Assembly (NCBI RefSeq): GCF_004022215.1
Contig: NZ_SAUZ01000010.1
Location: forward strand, 62,001-126,000
Direction: 5' to 3'
Source: Paenirhodobacter populi
GTDB lineage: Bacteria > Pseudomonadota > Alphaproteobacteria > Rhodobacterales > Rhodobacteraceae
Length of the DNA: 64,000 nt
A model generated the notes under the pieces. It searched no databases and was not told the DNA's origin. It saw only the letters and a list, made by a program, of their open reading frames with translations. Below are positions 1-8,387 of this stretch, one piece after another (position 1 is the first letter of the stretch; the number at the start of each line of letters is the position of its first letter). The translations under genes and the position numbers were made by a program.

Positions 1-452
1 GGAATCGCCATCAGCCCGTCCATGAAGCGCATCACGATGATGTCCGCCCATTTGAAATAGCCCGTCAGCACGCCGAAGAAGATGCCGAGCACAAGCGACA
101 CGATCACCGTTCCCGCCCCCACGGCCAGCGAGATCCGCGCCCCGTAGACGATGCGGGAATAGACGTCGCGGCCATAGCTGTCGGTGCCGAGCCAGTGCTC
201 GGCCGAACTGCCCTGAAGCCGCAGCGCCGGGTTGATGGTGACCGGATTGCCGGTACCGAGGAAGGGCGCGAAGACCGCCATCAGCACGATCAGCAACAGC
301 ACGATGGCGGAAATCCGGGCGGGCCAGCTTGACAGCACGTCCCGCAGTACCTGCCACGCGCCGCCCTTGCCGGAGCCCTCCATCTCGGGCAGGTCGAGCG
401 GCGCGTTCGGCGCCACGGCGGAATCGGGTTCAAATGTCATCTGTGCGTCCAT
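1..452 (-). CDS. ABC transporter permease, DppC/OppC type (partial)
   Basis: N-terminal 150 residues of an inner-membrane permease for a peptide/nickel-type (family 5) importer; the gene runs off the left edge of the window. A cytoplasmic head of about 40 residues precedes the first membrane span (SAIVLLLIVLMAVFAPFLG). The motif HWLGTDSYGRDVYSRI follows, which is a hallmark of the DppC/OppC subfamily just before the second span. The ATG at 452 is chosen because it gives a typical head; a second in-frame ATG lies at 440. It is the third gene of the importer cluster, 76 bases after the DppB-like gene. The ATP-binding subunits presumably lie outside the window. Confidence 0.88.
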   Translation of the reverse strand, partial: MDAQMTFEPDSAVAPNAPLDLPEMEGSGKGGAWQVLRDVLSSWPARISAIVLLLIVLMAVFAPFLGTGNPVTINPALRLQGSSAEHWLGTDSYGRDVYSRIVYGARISLAVGAGTVIVSLVLGIFFGVLTGYFKWADIIVMRFMDGLMAI

Positions 453-528
453 TCTGTTCGAGGCCGGCCCTGCGCGGCCCGGGTCGCTGGAAGACCGGGC
501 CCCGGCGCGACCGGGACCCGAAGGGGCG

Positions 529-1470
529 CTAGTATCGGATGCGCGGATCGAAGAGGCCGTAAAGCAGGTCCACGCTGAGGTTGATGAAGACGTAGATCGT
601 CGAGAACAGCAGGATCACCGTCTGGATCACCGTGTAGTCGCGCGCCAGGACCGCTTCGAGCACCAGCCGGCCGAGGCCGGGGATGTTGAACACGGATTCC
701 GTCACCACCACGCCACCGATCAGCATGGTGATCGACACGCCGACGATGGTGACGATCGGCACCGCGGCATTGCCGAGCGCATGGTCCATCAGCACGCCGC
801 GCTCGGCCAGACCCTTGGCGCGGGCGGTGCGGATGTAATCCTCGTTCATCACCTCGATCACGTTGGTGCGCACGATCCGCGCGATCAGCGCGATATAGGG
901 GAAGCTGAGCGTCACCGTCGGCAGCACCAGCCGGCTGGCGAATTCGCCGAAGCCCGCCGACATCGGCCTGTAGCCCTGCACCGGAAACCAGCCCAGCTTG
1001 CGCGCGAAGATCAGGATCAGCACATAGCCGATGATGAACACCGGCACCGAAAAGCCGACCACCGATCCCGCCATCACCAGCCGGTCGATCCATTTGCCCT
1101 GTTGCCAGGCGGCGATGACGCCAAGCGGAATGGCCACCGCCACGGCAAGGATCACGGTCGTGATGCTCAGCGCCAGCGTCGGTCCGAAGCGGTCCATCAC
1201 CAGATCCGCCACCGGCTTGCCGGAGACGAGCGAGACGCCGAAATCGCCGCGCGCGATGTTCCCCATCCAGATGAAGAGCTGCTCCAGCAGGGGGCGGTTC
1301 AGCCCCATGCTGGTGCGCAGGTCCTCGAGCTGTTCGGGCGTGGCGTTCGGGCCGGCGATCATCACCGCCGGATCCCCCGGCGACAGGCGCAGCACCAGAA
1401 AGACGATGACCGCCACCATCAAGAGCACCGGGATCGCCGACAGGACCCGTTTGAGAACGAAACCGAACAT
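529..1470 (-). CDS. ABC transporter permease, DppB/OppB type
   Basis: Full-length 313-residue inner-membrane permease that pairs with the DppC-like gene. It starts with the family's N-terminal membrane span (residues 9-28) followed by LSPGDPA. It has further spans near 100-125, 135-156, 185-200 and the C-terminus. The cytoplasmic EAA loop that contacts the ATPase lies at about 211-232 (DYIRTARAKGL). It begins 4 bases after the substrate-binding gene ends, so the two are co-transcribed. Membership of the dipeptide/oligopeptide/nickel family is firm; the substrate is not readable from the permease. Confidence 0.93.
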   Translation of the reverse strand: MFGFVLKRVLSAIPVLLMVAVIVFLVLRLSPGDPAVMIAGPNATPEQLEDLRTSMGLNRPLLEQLFIWMGNIARGDFGVSLVSGKPVADLVMDRFGPTLALSITTVILAVAVAIPLGVIAAWQQGKWIDRLVMAGSVVGFSVPVFIIGYVLILIFARKLGWFPVQGYRPMSAGFGEFASRLVLPTVTLSFPYIALIARIVRTNVIEVMNEDYIRTARAKGLAERGVLMDHALGNAAVPIVTIVGVSITMLIGGVVVTESVFNIPGLGRLVLEAVLARDYTVIQTVILLFSTIYVFINLSVDLLYGLFDPRIRY

Positions 1471-1474
1471 CCGC

Positions 1475-3064
1475 CTACTCGGACTTTTCCATGTTCCAGA
1501 ACACCGGGGCCTCGGCGTCGAGTTGCCCGGTCAGACTGGCCGACTTGACGGTGACGTTGTAGAACTCGCCCATCGGGATCATCACCTCGTTGTCGATCAC
1601 CAGCTTGTCGATCTCCTGCCCGATCCGCTTCTGCTCGTCGGGATCGGAGGTGCTGGCAAGCTTGCCGCGCAGTTCCTCGATCTCCGGCACGTCGGGCCAG
1701 CCGAACCAGGACGAGGCACCGCCCGCCGCCACGCCGATGAAGCCGATCGGATCGCCCACGTCGGGCAGCACGTTGGTGGTGGAAAAGACGTTCCAGCCGC
1801 CCTCGGCCACCGGCGCCTTGGAGGCGCGGCGGGCCACGACGCTGGCCCAGTCCATCGAGACCATGTCGACGGTAAAGCCCGCGTCGCGCAACTGCTGCCC
1901 GATGACCGGCCCCTGCGGCGCGAGGTTGTTCAGATCGGTCGCGTGCATCAGCAGGACCGGCGCGCCGTCATAGCCTGCCTCGGCCAGAGCCGCCTTTGCC
2001 TCCTCGGGATGCGGCTCAAGGATCTTGTCGGCGGCGTAATCCGAGGCATAGGGGCTTTCGCAGCCGAAGACCGCCGGGCAGGTCCGGGCATATTGCGACC
2101 CGGCGCCCACCTGCGCGTCCAGCATCGACTGCTGACCAAGCGCGAGCAGCGCGGCCTCGCGGATCTTGGGGTTGTCGAAGGGCGGCTGGGTGAAGTTCAG
2201 CCGCACCAGATTCTGGCTGCCCTGCTTGCGATACATCTCGGTGGTGAAATCGGGATTGCCCTCGACCAGCGGCAGCAGGTCGTGCGGGATCTGTTCGTAA
2301 AAGTCGATCTCGCCCGACAGCATCGCGTTCACGGCGGTCATCGAATCCGGCATGGTGGTCCAGACGACCTTGTCGACCTTGACCACCTTGCCGCCGGCAA
2401 GGCCATCGGCGGGTTCGGTGCGGGGAACGTAATCCTCATTCTTCAGGAAGGTGGCGCTGACGCCCGGCTGATAGGCGGCCTCGTCGAACTTGAACGGGCC
2501 GGAGCCGATGGTCGAGGTGATCGGCTGGCTGATCGGCGTTTCCGCGGCGGCCTTGGGCAGGATGAAGGGCGCGACGCCCGAGGGCTTCGACAGCGCGATC
2601 AGGGCGATGCCGGTCGGCTCGGGGAAGGTCATGGTGAAGGTCTTGTCGTCGACCACGGTCATCTCGCTCATCAGCGCGGCCATCACCTGTCCGGTCTTGT
2701 CCACCTGGCTCCAGCGGTTGAGGCTGGCGACGGCATCCTCGGCGGTGACGGGGGCGCCATCGTGGAATTTCAGCCCGTCGCGCAGGGTGAAGGTGTAGGT
2801 CTTGCCGTCGTCCGAGACGGTCCAGTCCGCCATCTGCGGCTGCGGCGCGCCCTGCGAATCGCGGGCGAGCAGCGTGTCATAGACCATGTAGCCGTAATTG
2901 CGCAGGATATAGGCGGTGCTGATCACCGGATCCACCGCGCGCAGGGGCGCGTGCATCACGGCGGTGATCGTCGTCTCGGCCTGCGCGGCGAAACCGGCGG
3001 TGCTCAGACACAGCGACAGAAGCGTCGTCTTGAGAAGGCCGGACTGGAATCTGTTCATGAACAT
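1475..3064 (-). CDS. ABC transporter substrate-binding protein, family 5
   Basis: Periplasmic solute-binding protein of the SBP_bac_5 (DppA/OppA) family, 529 residues, the usual length. A Sec signal peptide covers residues 1 to about 29 (positive NRF start, hydrophobic LLKTTLLSLCLSTAGF, cleavage after AAQA). The body shows family signatures such as YTFTLRDGLKFHDGAPVTAED and a late LAEAGYDG repeat-like segment. The ATG at 3064 is preceded by AGGAG with 6 bases of spacing. It opens the importer cluster and has its own upstream region with two palindromic operator candidates. From context it probably carries a peptide or amino-acid derivative used by the adjacent M20 enzymes; that is inference. 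Confidence 0.93.
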   Translation of the reverse strand: MFMNRFQSGLLKTTLLSLCLSTAGFAAQAETTITAVMHAPLRAVDPVISTAYILRNYGYMVYDTLLARDSQGAPQPQMADWTVSDDGKTYTFTLRDGLKFHDGAPVTAEDAVASLNRWSQVDKTGQVMAALMSEMTVVDDKTFTMTFPEPTGIALIALSKPSGVAPFILPKAAAETPISQPITSTIGSGPFKFDEAAYQPGVSATFLKNEDYVPRTEPADGLAGGKVVKVDKVVWTTMPDSMTAVNAMLSGEIDFYEQIPHDLLPLVEGNPDFTTEMYRKQGSQNLVRLNFTQPPFDNPKIREAALLALGQQSMLDAQVGAGSQYARTCPAVFGCESPYASDYAADKILEPHPEEAKAALAEAGYDGAPVLLMHATDLNNLAPQGPVIGQQLRDAGFTVDMVSMDWASVVARRASKAPVAEGGWNVFSTTNVLPDVGDPIGFIGVAAGGASSWFGWPDVPEIEELRGKLASTSDPDEQKRIGQEIDKLVIDNEVMIPMGEFYNVTVKSASLTGQLDAEAPVFWNMEKSE

Positions 3065-3103
3065 TCGTGTCTCCTCGGACAGGACGAAAAGGGGGAGGTG
3101 ACG

Positions 3104-3115
3104 ATTGTCGCCAAT
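3104..3115. promoter_or_regulatory. Candidate operator ATTGTCGCCAAT
   Basis: Near-palindrome 40 bases upstream of the substrate-binding gene start. It differs by one base from the perfect palindrome at 9585-9596 upstream of the M20/aminotransferase divergent pair. TTGT-NN-ACAA-like dyads are typical of FCD-type GntR regulators; no regulator gene is in the window. Confidence 0.5.
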
Positions 3116-3222
3116 CTACCGACGAGCGTAATGCACGGTTTTTCGATCACGCAACGATCAATGCCGCGACATGGTGACTTTTACGGCGAAGAGGGTGGGG
3201 CGGCGTTTCGGGACGAATAATT

Positions 3223-3234
3223 ATTGTTCACAAT
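3223..3234. promoter_or_regulatory. Candidate operator ATTGTTCACAAT
   Basis: Second dyad upstream of the importer. It keeps both ATTGT and ACAAT arms of the palindrome at 9585-9596 and differs only at the two central bases. It lies in the most AT-rich part of the intergenic region, so it could overlap a promoter. Confidence 0.45.
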
Positions 3235-3398
3235 CAATGCGTTGACTGGGGATTTCCGGTGTGGCGAAAATCTGGGCATCTTGTTGATATGCCGGTTTTC
3301 CCTCGCATCGGGCGGGGCAATTCCGGACATGCCGAAACCCCCGGCGGGCCGGGGGGCGAGGCAGGCGAAAATAGCGCGATGGTCCGCGCGGCGGGCGG

Positions 3399-4682
3399 TC
3401 AGAGCGACTCGGTTCCGCACCATTCGGCGATGAACAGCGCCATCGATTGGGTGATCTTTTTCAGTGAGGTCAGGCTTACCGCCTCGTCGAAACCGTGGAT
3501 CGCGCGGGATTTCGGTCCATAGCACAGCGTCGGGATCCGGTTGTAAAGCGCATAGACCCGCGCATCCAGATAGGCCGGGGTCATGAAGGTTTCGAGCGGC
3601 GTGCCGAAGGCCGCCTCATGCGCGCGGCCCAGAAGGGCCTCGGCCTCGGAGCCGGGTTCGAGGATATATCCCTCGGCGTTGAAGCCGTTCTGCGTCAGGA
3701 CGGGCGGGTTCTGCGACAGGAAGGCATCGGTGCGCGCAAAGGCCATCGCGTGATCGACGATTTCCTGAAACTTCTCCTTGGCCTTCTGGCCCGGATAGAT
3801 CGCCACCCGGACCTGGAACCGGCACCATGCGGGCACGGATGAGCCCCAGTCGCCGCCCTCGATCCGGCCGATGTTCAGGTTGATCGGATGGTCCGTGCCC
3901 GCGACCTCGGGATGGTCGTCGCGTTCCGCGTTCCATCGGGCCTCGACCTCGCGCAGCGCGCCGATCAGCCGGTAGGCGGCGTCGATCGCATTCGCGCCGG
4001 CCCCCATTTCGCGCACATGGGTCGGGAAGCCGCGCACCTCGACGCTGAACCACAGCACGCCAAGCCCCGCGCGGACGAGCATTTCATATTCCGGTTCGGG
4101 GATCAGCGCCGCATCGGCGGTATAGCCGCGCAGGAAGGTTTGCATCGCACCGTTGCCGGTCGATTCCTCCTCGACCACCGATTGCAGATAGACGGTCGCG
4201 GCCGGTTGCAGGCCGATGCGCTTCAGCGCCGCGAGCGCGAAGACATTGGCCGAGGCCCCGGCCTTCATGTCCGCCGCGCCGCGGCCATAAAGCCAGTCGC
4301 CCTCGATCTCGCCGCCATAGGGATCGTGTTCCCACATGTCCGCGGGGCCGACGGGCACGACATCGACATGGTGTTGCAGGATCAGCGAGCGGCCCTTTTC
4401 CGTGCGGGGGTGGTGGATGCCGACGACGATCGGCGCCCGGGAATGCCCGGCGGAAAACGGTGCCCCGCCTTCGTGCGCGGCCAGTTCCGCCTCGTTCATC
4501 GCGAAGCGGTCCATCACCATGCCGCGGTCGCGCAGATCGGTGAAGAGGAAGTCCTGAATCGGAAATTCCTCGGCGCGTTGCGATCTGAACGCGACGAGTT
4601 TTTGCAGATAGGCGATCTGGTCGGTGAAACCGTCTTCCACCGATTGGACGATCGCCGCGCGGAGTTCCGGGGTCAGCGTCAT
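3399..4682 (-). CDS. M20 family deacylase (ArgE/DapE-like)
   Basis: A 427-residue cytoplasmic metallo-amidohydrolase of the M20 family, near the usual length for ArgE/DapE/ACY1-type deacylases. Metal and catalytic motifs are visible: LQHHVDVVPVG (metal His and Asp), GRGAADMKAG (bridging Asp), VVEEESTGNG (catalytic and metal Glu pair), and a C-terminal HGFDE (metal His). The central lid domain fits residues about 200-320. It follows the phospho-lyase-like gene by 30 bases. It probably removes an N-acyl or amide group from an amino acid substrate; the exact substrate is not shown. Confidence 0.9.
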   Translation of the reverse strand: MTLTPELRAAIVQSVEDGFTDQIAYLQKLVAFRSQRAEEFPIQDFLFTDLRDRGMVMDRFAMNEAELAAHEGGAPFSAGHSRAPIVVGIHHPRTEKGRSLILQHHVDVVPVGPADMWEHDPYGGEIEGDWLYGRGAADMKAGASANVFALAALKRIGLQPAATVYLQSVVEEESTGNGAMQTFLRGYTADAALIPEPEYEMLVRAGLGVLWFSVEVRGFPTHVREMGAGANAIDAAYRLIGALREVEARWNAERDDHPEVAGTDHPINLNIGRIEGGDWGSSVPAWCRFQVRVAIYPGQKAKEKFQEIVDHAMAFARTDAFLSQNPPVLTQNGFNAEGYILEPGSEAEALLGRAHEAAFGTPLETFMTPAYLDARVYALYNRIPTLCYGPKSRAIHGFDEAVSLTSLKKITQSMALFIAEWCGTESL

Positions 4683-4712
4683 GGGTTTTCCCTGTCGGTC
4701 TTGGTGTCAATG

Positions 4713-6074
4713 TCAGGCGGTCTGGCCGTAGACCTCGGCCAGCACGTTTTCGGTTTCCGCCAGCAGCCAGTCGGCATCGGCCTCGGAAAAGACCAGCGGC
4801 GGGCGGATCTTCAGCACGTTGGCTTCCGGCCCGGTGGCCGAGATCAGCACCCGCCGCGCCCGCAATCCGTTGACGATCCGCGTTGCGGCATCGGCATCCG
4901 GGGTGCGGGTCGCGCGGTCGGTCACCATCTCGACCCCGATATACAACCCCGCGCCGCGCACGTCGCCGATCGCCTCGAACCTCTCGGCAAGGGCCGAGAG
5001 CCGGTCGCGGATCAGCGCCCCGATGCGGCGGACATTGTCCTGCACACCGTCGTCGCGGATTACGTCGAACACCGCCTGCGCCGCCGCGATCGCCACGCCA
5101 TTGCCGCCGAAGGTGTTGAAATAGCGCGTGTCGCGGCCAAAGCGTTCGACCACCTCGGGCACCACGGCGATGCCGGCGACGGGGTAGCCGTTGCCCATCG
5201 GCTTGCCCATCGTCACGATGTCCGGGTCGATTCCGTGCCGCTGAAAGCCCCAGAAGCGATCGCCCGACCGGGCGAAGCCCGATTGCACCTCGTCCGCGAC
5301 GAACAGCCCGCCCGCCGCGCGGACCGCCTCGGCCACCGGGCGCAGAACCTCGGGCGTGGCGAAGATCCCGTCCGAGGAAAACAGCGAATCGGCGATGAAG
5401 GCCGCCAGCCCGTCGCCGTGCCGCTTCAGCAGCCAGGCCTGTTCCGCCACCGCCTCGGCCATCTTCTGGCCAAGGGTCGCCGGATCGCTGCGCCAGGAAT
5501 CGGGCGCGGGCACCCGCCGCACCCAGGTGCCAAGCGGCGATTGCGCGCCGAGCGAGGGCGAAAAGCTGGCCGTCAGGTCGGAATTGCCGTGATAGGCCTC
5601 GGCGGTGCAGATGATCCCGTGCCGCCCGGTGTGATGCTTGGCGATCCGCATGGCGAGGTCGTTGGCCTCGGACCCGGTGCAGGTGAACATCATGTGCCCC
5701 GCCGCCGCGATCTGCCCGCCAAAGGTCGGCAGCATCTGTTCGGCGTAATCCAGAATGCCGTCCTGAATGTAGCGGGTATGGGTGCACAGCGTCGCCATCT
5801 GGCGCGACACCGCCTCGACCACGCGCGGATTGGCGTGCCCGACCGAGGCGACGTTGTTGTAGGCGTCCAGATACTCGCGCCCCTCGCGGTCAAAGAGCCG
5901 CGTGCCCCGGCCGGTGCTGACCTGCACCGGGTCCTGATAGAACAGCCGGTAGGCCGGACCCAGCAGCCGCATCCGCCGCTCGATCGCCCGGCGGGTTTCG
6001 GCGGGCAGGGCGTCGATGGCGTCGGGGTTGAAGGCATTGACCATCTTGCCGCGCGGTGGACTGGACGAGGACAT
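4713..6074 (-). CDS. Class-III aminotransferase-fold PLP enzyme, phospho-lyase (ETNPPL/PHYKPL) type
   Basis: 453 residues, the normal length for class-III enzymes. The N-terminal DAYNNVASVGHANPRVVEA closely recalls the AGXT2L subfamily (ethanolamine-phosphate and 5-phosphohydroxylysine phospho-lyases) more than GABA aminotransferases. Other motifs: CTGSEANDLA, AYHGNSDLTA, VADEVQSGFARSG (PLP-ring Asp) and MGKPMGNGYPVAG with the PLP Schiff-base Lys. The ATG at 6074 is chosen because the longer frame lacks family similarity. The next gene upstream, 22 bases away, is a kinase of the hydroxylysine-kinase type, the natural partner of a phospho-lyase. A plain aminotransferase remains possible. Confidence 0.85.
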   Translation of the reverse strand: MSSSSPPRGKMVNAFNPDAIDALPAETRRAIERRMRLLGPAYRLFYQDPVQVSTGRGTRLFDREGREYLDAYNNVASVGHANPRVVEAVSRQMATLCTHTRYIQDGILDYAEQMLPTFGGQIAAAGHMMFTCTGSEANDLAMRIAKHHTGRHGIICTAEAYHGNSDLTASFSPSLGAQSPLGTWVRRVPAPDSWRSDPATLGQKMAEAVAEQAWLLKRHGDGLAAFIADSLFSSDGIFATPEVLRPVAEAVRAAGGLFVADEVQSGFARSGDRFWGFQRHGIDPDIVTMGKPMGNGYPVAGIAVVPEVVERFGRDTRYFNTFGGNGVAIAAAQAVFDVIRDDGVQDNVRRIGALIRDRLSALAERFEAIGDVRGAGLYIGVEMVTDRATRTPDADAATRIVNGLRARRVLISATGPEANVLKIRPPLVFSEADADWLLAETENVLAEVYGQTA

Positions 6075-6096
6075 CGGATTTCCCTTTCGGTTGTGT

Positions 6097-7170
6097 TCAG
6101 AGAAGCAGGGCGGACATCTCATCCGCCCCGCGCGCAAGGAACCAGTCGAGCTGCGCCCAGCCCTGTCCGGTATTGCGCAGGATATAGCGACTGTTGTCCG
6201 GAAACATCCGCGCGCGCCAGAGGCTGAGAAGCGCGCGCGCCACGATCCGCCCCATCACCAGATGCGGGATCAGGGAAAGTTCGTCATCGGTCAGCCCGGC
6301 GATTTCCAGATAGCCGGCCAGAAGCTGGCGCGCCTCGGCCAGCAGGTCGGGCACCTCGCGCCCCTCGGCGTCGCGCGGCAGCTGGTTGAGGAGGGCGGTC
6401 GAGACGTCGATGGCGATGGCGGTTTCCACGGCGTCGCCAAAGTCGATGATGCCGCTGACCCGCGCCGGGCCGCCGCGATCCAACATGCCGCGATCCACCA
6501 GAATGTTCGAGCGGCTGAAATCGTTGTGCAGCACCTGACGGCGAAGCCCGTCAATCCGCGGGCGCAGATCCATGAAACGCGCGAACCCGGTTTCGAGCGC
6601 GCGTCTCTGCCCGGCATCCTCCACATCGGCCAACAGCGGCGCGAGCAGCGGCAGTTGCCGCACGTCCCACGCCAGAATCCGTCCGGCGCCCGGATGGGTG
6701 AAATCCGCCAGCGCGAGCCGCAACCGCGCGAGAAGACGGCCGATCTCGCGCCGCTCGCCGGCGTCGGGCCGGATCGTGTCCAGCACCGTGCCGGTGAGGA
6801 AGCTCATCAGCCGGACACTGCGCCGGGTGCCATTCGCATCGGTGATCCCGGAAATGGCCCGCCCCCGCAGATCGGCGAAGACCCGCGGCACCGGCAGATC
6901 GGGCGCATGGCGTTCCAGATGCCGCAGGACCGAGACCTGCAGGTCGAGTTCCTCATGGCTTTCGCCCGGATTGGCGATCTTGAGCACGAAACGGCGCCCG
7001 TCCGGCAGGGTCAGGCGGAAGGTGTCGTCCTTTTCCGTCTCCATCCGGTTCGGCGTGCCGTCCAGACCATAGACATCGCGCGCGACGCGGGCCGCCTGCG
7101 CCGCGTCCATCGGCGTGAAGGGCGTCGAAAGAGCGCCGAGGTCGATGCCTGCGCCGGTCGATCTGTCCAT
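6097..7170 (-). CDS. APH-fold kinase, hydroxylysine-kinase-like
   Basis: 357-residue phosphotransferase of the aminoglycoside-phosphotransferase/choline-kinase fold. The N-lobe shows VYGLDGTPNRMETEKDDTF and RFVLKIANPGE with the ATP-binding Lys. The catalytic loop is LHNDFSRSNILV (Brenner motif HxDxxxxN) and the metal Asp lies in GIIDFGDAVE. The N-lobe and DFGD segment resemble hydroxylysine kinase (HYKK/AGPHD1) rather than antibiotic kinases. The ATG at 7170 replaces a longer frame without similarity upstream. It sits directly before the phospho-lyase-like gene, so it probably phosphorylates a hydroxylated amino acid or amino alcohol. The substrate is inferred, not shown. Confidence 0.82.
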   Translation of the reverse strand: MDRSTGAGIDLGALSTPFTPMDAAQAARVARDVYGLDGTPNRMETEKDDTFRLTLPDGRRFVLKIANPGESHEELDLQVSVLRHLERHAPDLPVPRVFADLRGRAISGITDANGTRRSVRLMSFLTGTVLDTIRPDAGERREIGRLLARLRLALADFTHPGAGRILAWDVRQLPLLAPLLADVEDAGQRRALETGFARFMDLRPRIDGLRRQVLHNDFSRSNILVDRGMLDRGGPARVSGIIDFGDAVETAIAIDVSTALLNQLPRDAEGREVPDLLAEARQLLAGYLEIAGLTDDELSLIPHLVMGRIVARALLSLWRARMFPDNSRYILRNTGQGWAQLDWFLARGADEMSALLL

Positions 7171-7250
7171 GAAAACTCCGCGGTATCCGTCCCGACGACG
7201 GGGGGAGACGATCGGGCCGCGGCGGGCACAGCCCCGCCGCGGCCCGAAGG

Positions 7251-8387
7251 TCACGCCCCCAGTGTCACGTAAAGCCCCGCCATCAGCCGTGCCCGCGGGG
7301 CGAGGCTGCTGATGACGATATGCTCGTTCAGGGTATGCAGGCCTTCCCCCGCCACCCCCAGCGAACACAGCGACGCCACCCGCAGCGCGCCGGAGAAATT
7401 CGCATCCGACCCGCCGCCCGAGGACACATAGGGCAGATCCATGCCCATTTCGGCGGACAGCCCCCGGGCGATTTCATAGAGCGCCATCGTCTCGGGCTGT
7501 TCGTTTTCCCAGACCGGGCGGACCACGGTCTTTTCCACCGTGCAGGTCACGCCGTTCTGTTCCCCGGCCAGCGCCAGCATCTTTTCGACCCCGGCATCCA
7601 GATCCGCCTGCACCTTCGCCATCGACAGCACCTGCGCGCGGGCAAAGCTGGGCACGCAGTTCACCCACTGGCCCGAGGTCACGTCATTGACCGAGAAGGT
7701 GCAATCCTCGGTGGTCATCGCCTCGATCTCGATGATCCGGCGGGCGAGTTCGCGCACCGCGGAAACCCCGCCCTTGACGTTGGCGCCCGCATGGCTGGGC
7801 ACGCCGGAACAGGTGATCTCGAACCGCGCGATCGCATAGCGGCCGGTGGTGACGGCATTGCCGGGCTGCGCGGGTTCCGGGCAAAGGAAATAGCGGTTCG
7901 CCAGCGCCTCCGTCTCGATCAACTCGCGGGTGGCGGGGGATCCGATCTCTTCGTCCGGGGTGAACAGGAAGGTGACGGGCAGGGGCGTCTGCAACCCGGC
8001 GCGGGTGATCTGGCGCATGGCTTCAAGCGCGATGTAATTCCCTGATTTCATGTCCTGAATGCCGGGGCCATAGGCCTTGTCGCCCTCGATCCGGAAGGGG
8101 TTCTTCGCCAGCGTGCCGACCGGATGCACGGTGTCCATGTGACCCGAGACGAGGATCCCCGGCTTGCCCTGATCCGGATGCGGCATCCGCGCCCGGACCG
8201 AGGGGCCGCATCCCATCCGGCCGGGAATGATCTCGACCGTGGCGCCGGCGGCGGCGCAGTCGAAGGCCACCAGATCCATCATCCGGCCGACCGCGGCGGC
8301 GTCATAGCTGGGGCTTTCGCATTCGATCCAGGGCTTCAGTCCGGCAAGCATCGCATGGCTGTCGAAGGGCAGATCGGGCAGGGTCAT
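7251..8387 (-). CDS. M20 family metallopeptidase (glutamate carboxypeptidase-like)
   Basis: 378 residues, typical for the CPG2-like branch of M20. Metal-binding motifs: SGHMDTVHPVG (His and Asp), GPGIQDMKSG (bridging Asp), FTPDEEIGS (Glu-Glu) and LNEHIV near the C-terminus. The GGSDAN segment typical of carboxypeptidase G2 relatives is present before it. It overlaps the preceding amidohydrolase gene by 4 bases and precedes the kinase by 80 bases, so it belongs to the same operon. Likely a cytoplasmic dipeptidase or acyl-amino-acid hydrolase; the substrate is unknown. Confidence 0.88.
   Translation of the reverse strand: MTLPDLPFDSHAMLAGLKPWIECESPSYDAAAVGRMMDLVAFDCAAAGATVEIIPGRMGCGPSVRARMPHPDQGKPGILVSGHMDTVHPVGTLAKNPFRIEGDKAYGPGIQDMKSGNYIALEAMRQITRAGLQTPLPVTFLFTPDEEIGSPATRELIETEALANRYFLCPEPAQPGNAVTTGRYAIARFEITCSGVPSHAGANVKGGVSAVRELARRIIEIEAMTTEDCTFSVNDVTSGQWVNCVPSFARAQVLSMAKVQADLDAGVEKMLALAGEQNGVTCTVEKTVVRPVWENEQPETMALYEIARGLSAEMGMDLPYVSSGGGSDANFSGALRVASLCSLGVAGEGLHTLNEHIVISSLAPRARLMAGLYVTLGA

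Larger units (their letters stand above)
3065..3398. other. Intergenic region upstream of the importer genes
   Basis: 334 bases between the M20 deacylase gene and the substrate-binding gene, both on the minus strand. I see no credible gene. It carries two palindromic operator candidates (3104-3115 and 3223-3234). It is more AT-rich around 3210-3240 than its surroundings, as expected for a promoter of the importer genes. Confidence 0.6.

Noticed and set aside
1031..3220. Long plus-strand open frame over the ABC transporter genes
   Set aside because: It is the antisense of well-supported permease and binding-protein genes; high GC leaves few stops on the opposite strand and the translation is His/Arg/Gly-rich without a domain.
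3888..6227. 779-codon plus-strand frame opposite the M20 and class-III genes
   Set aside because: Same shadow effect; it contradicts clear motifs on the minus strand and crosses operon junctions.
6097..7170. Aminoglycoside resistance gene
   Set aside because: The fold is shared, but the N-lobe and catalytic-loop sequence and the operon context point to a metabolic kinase.
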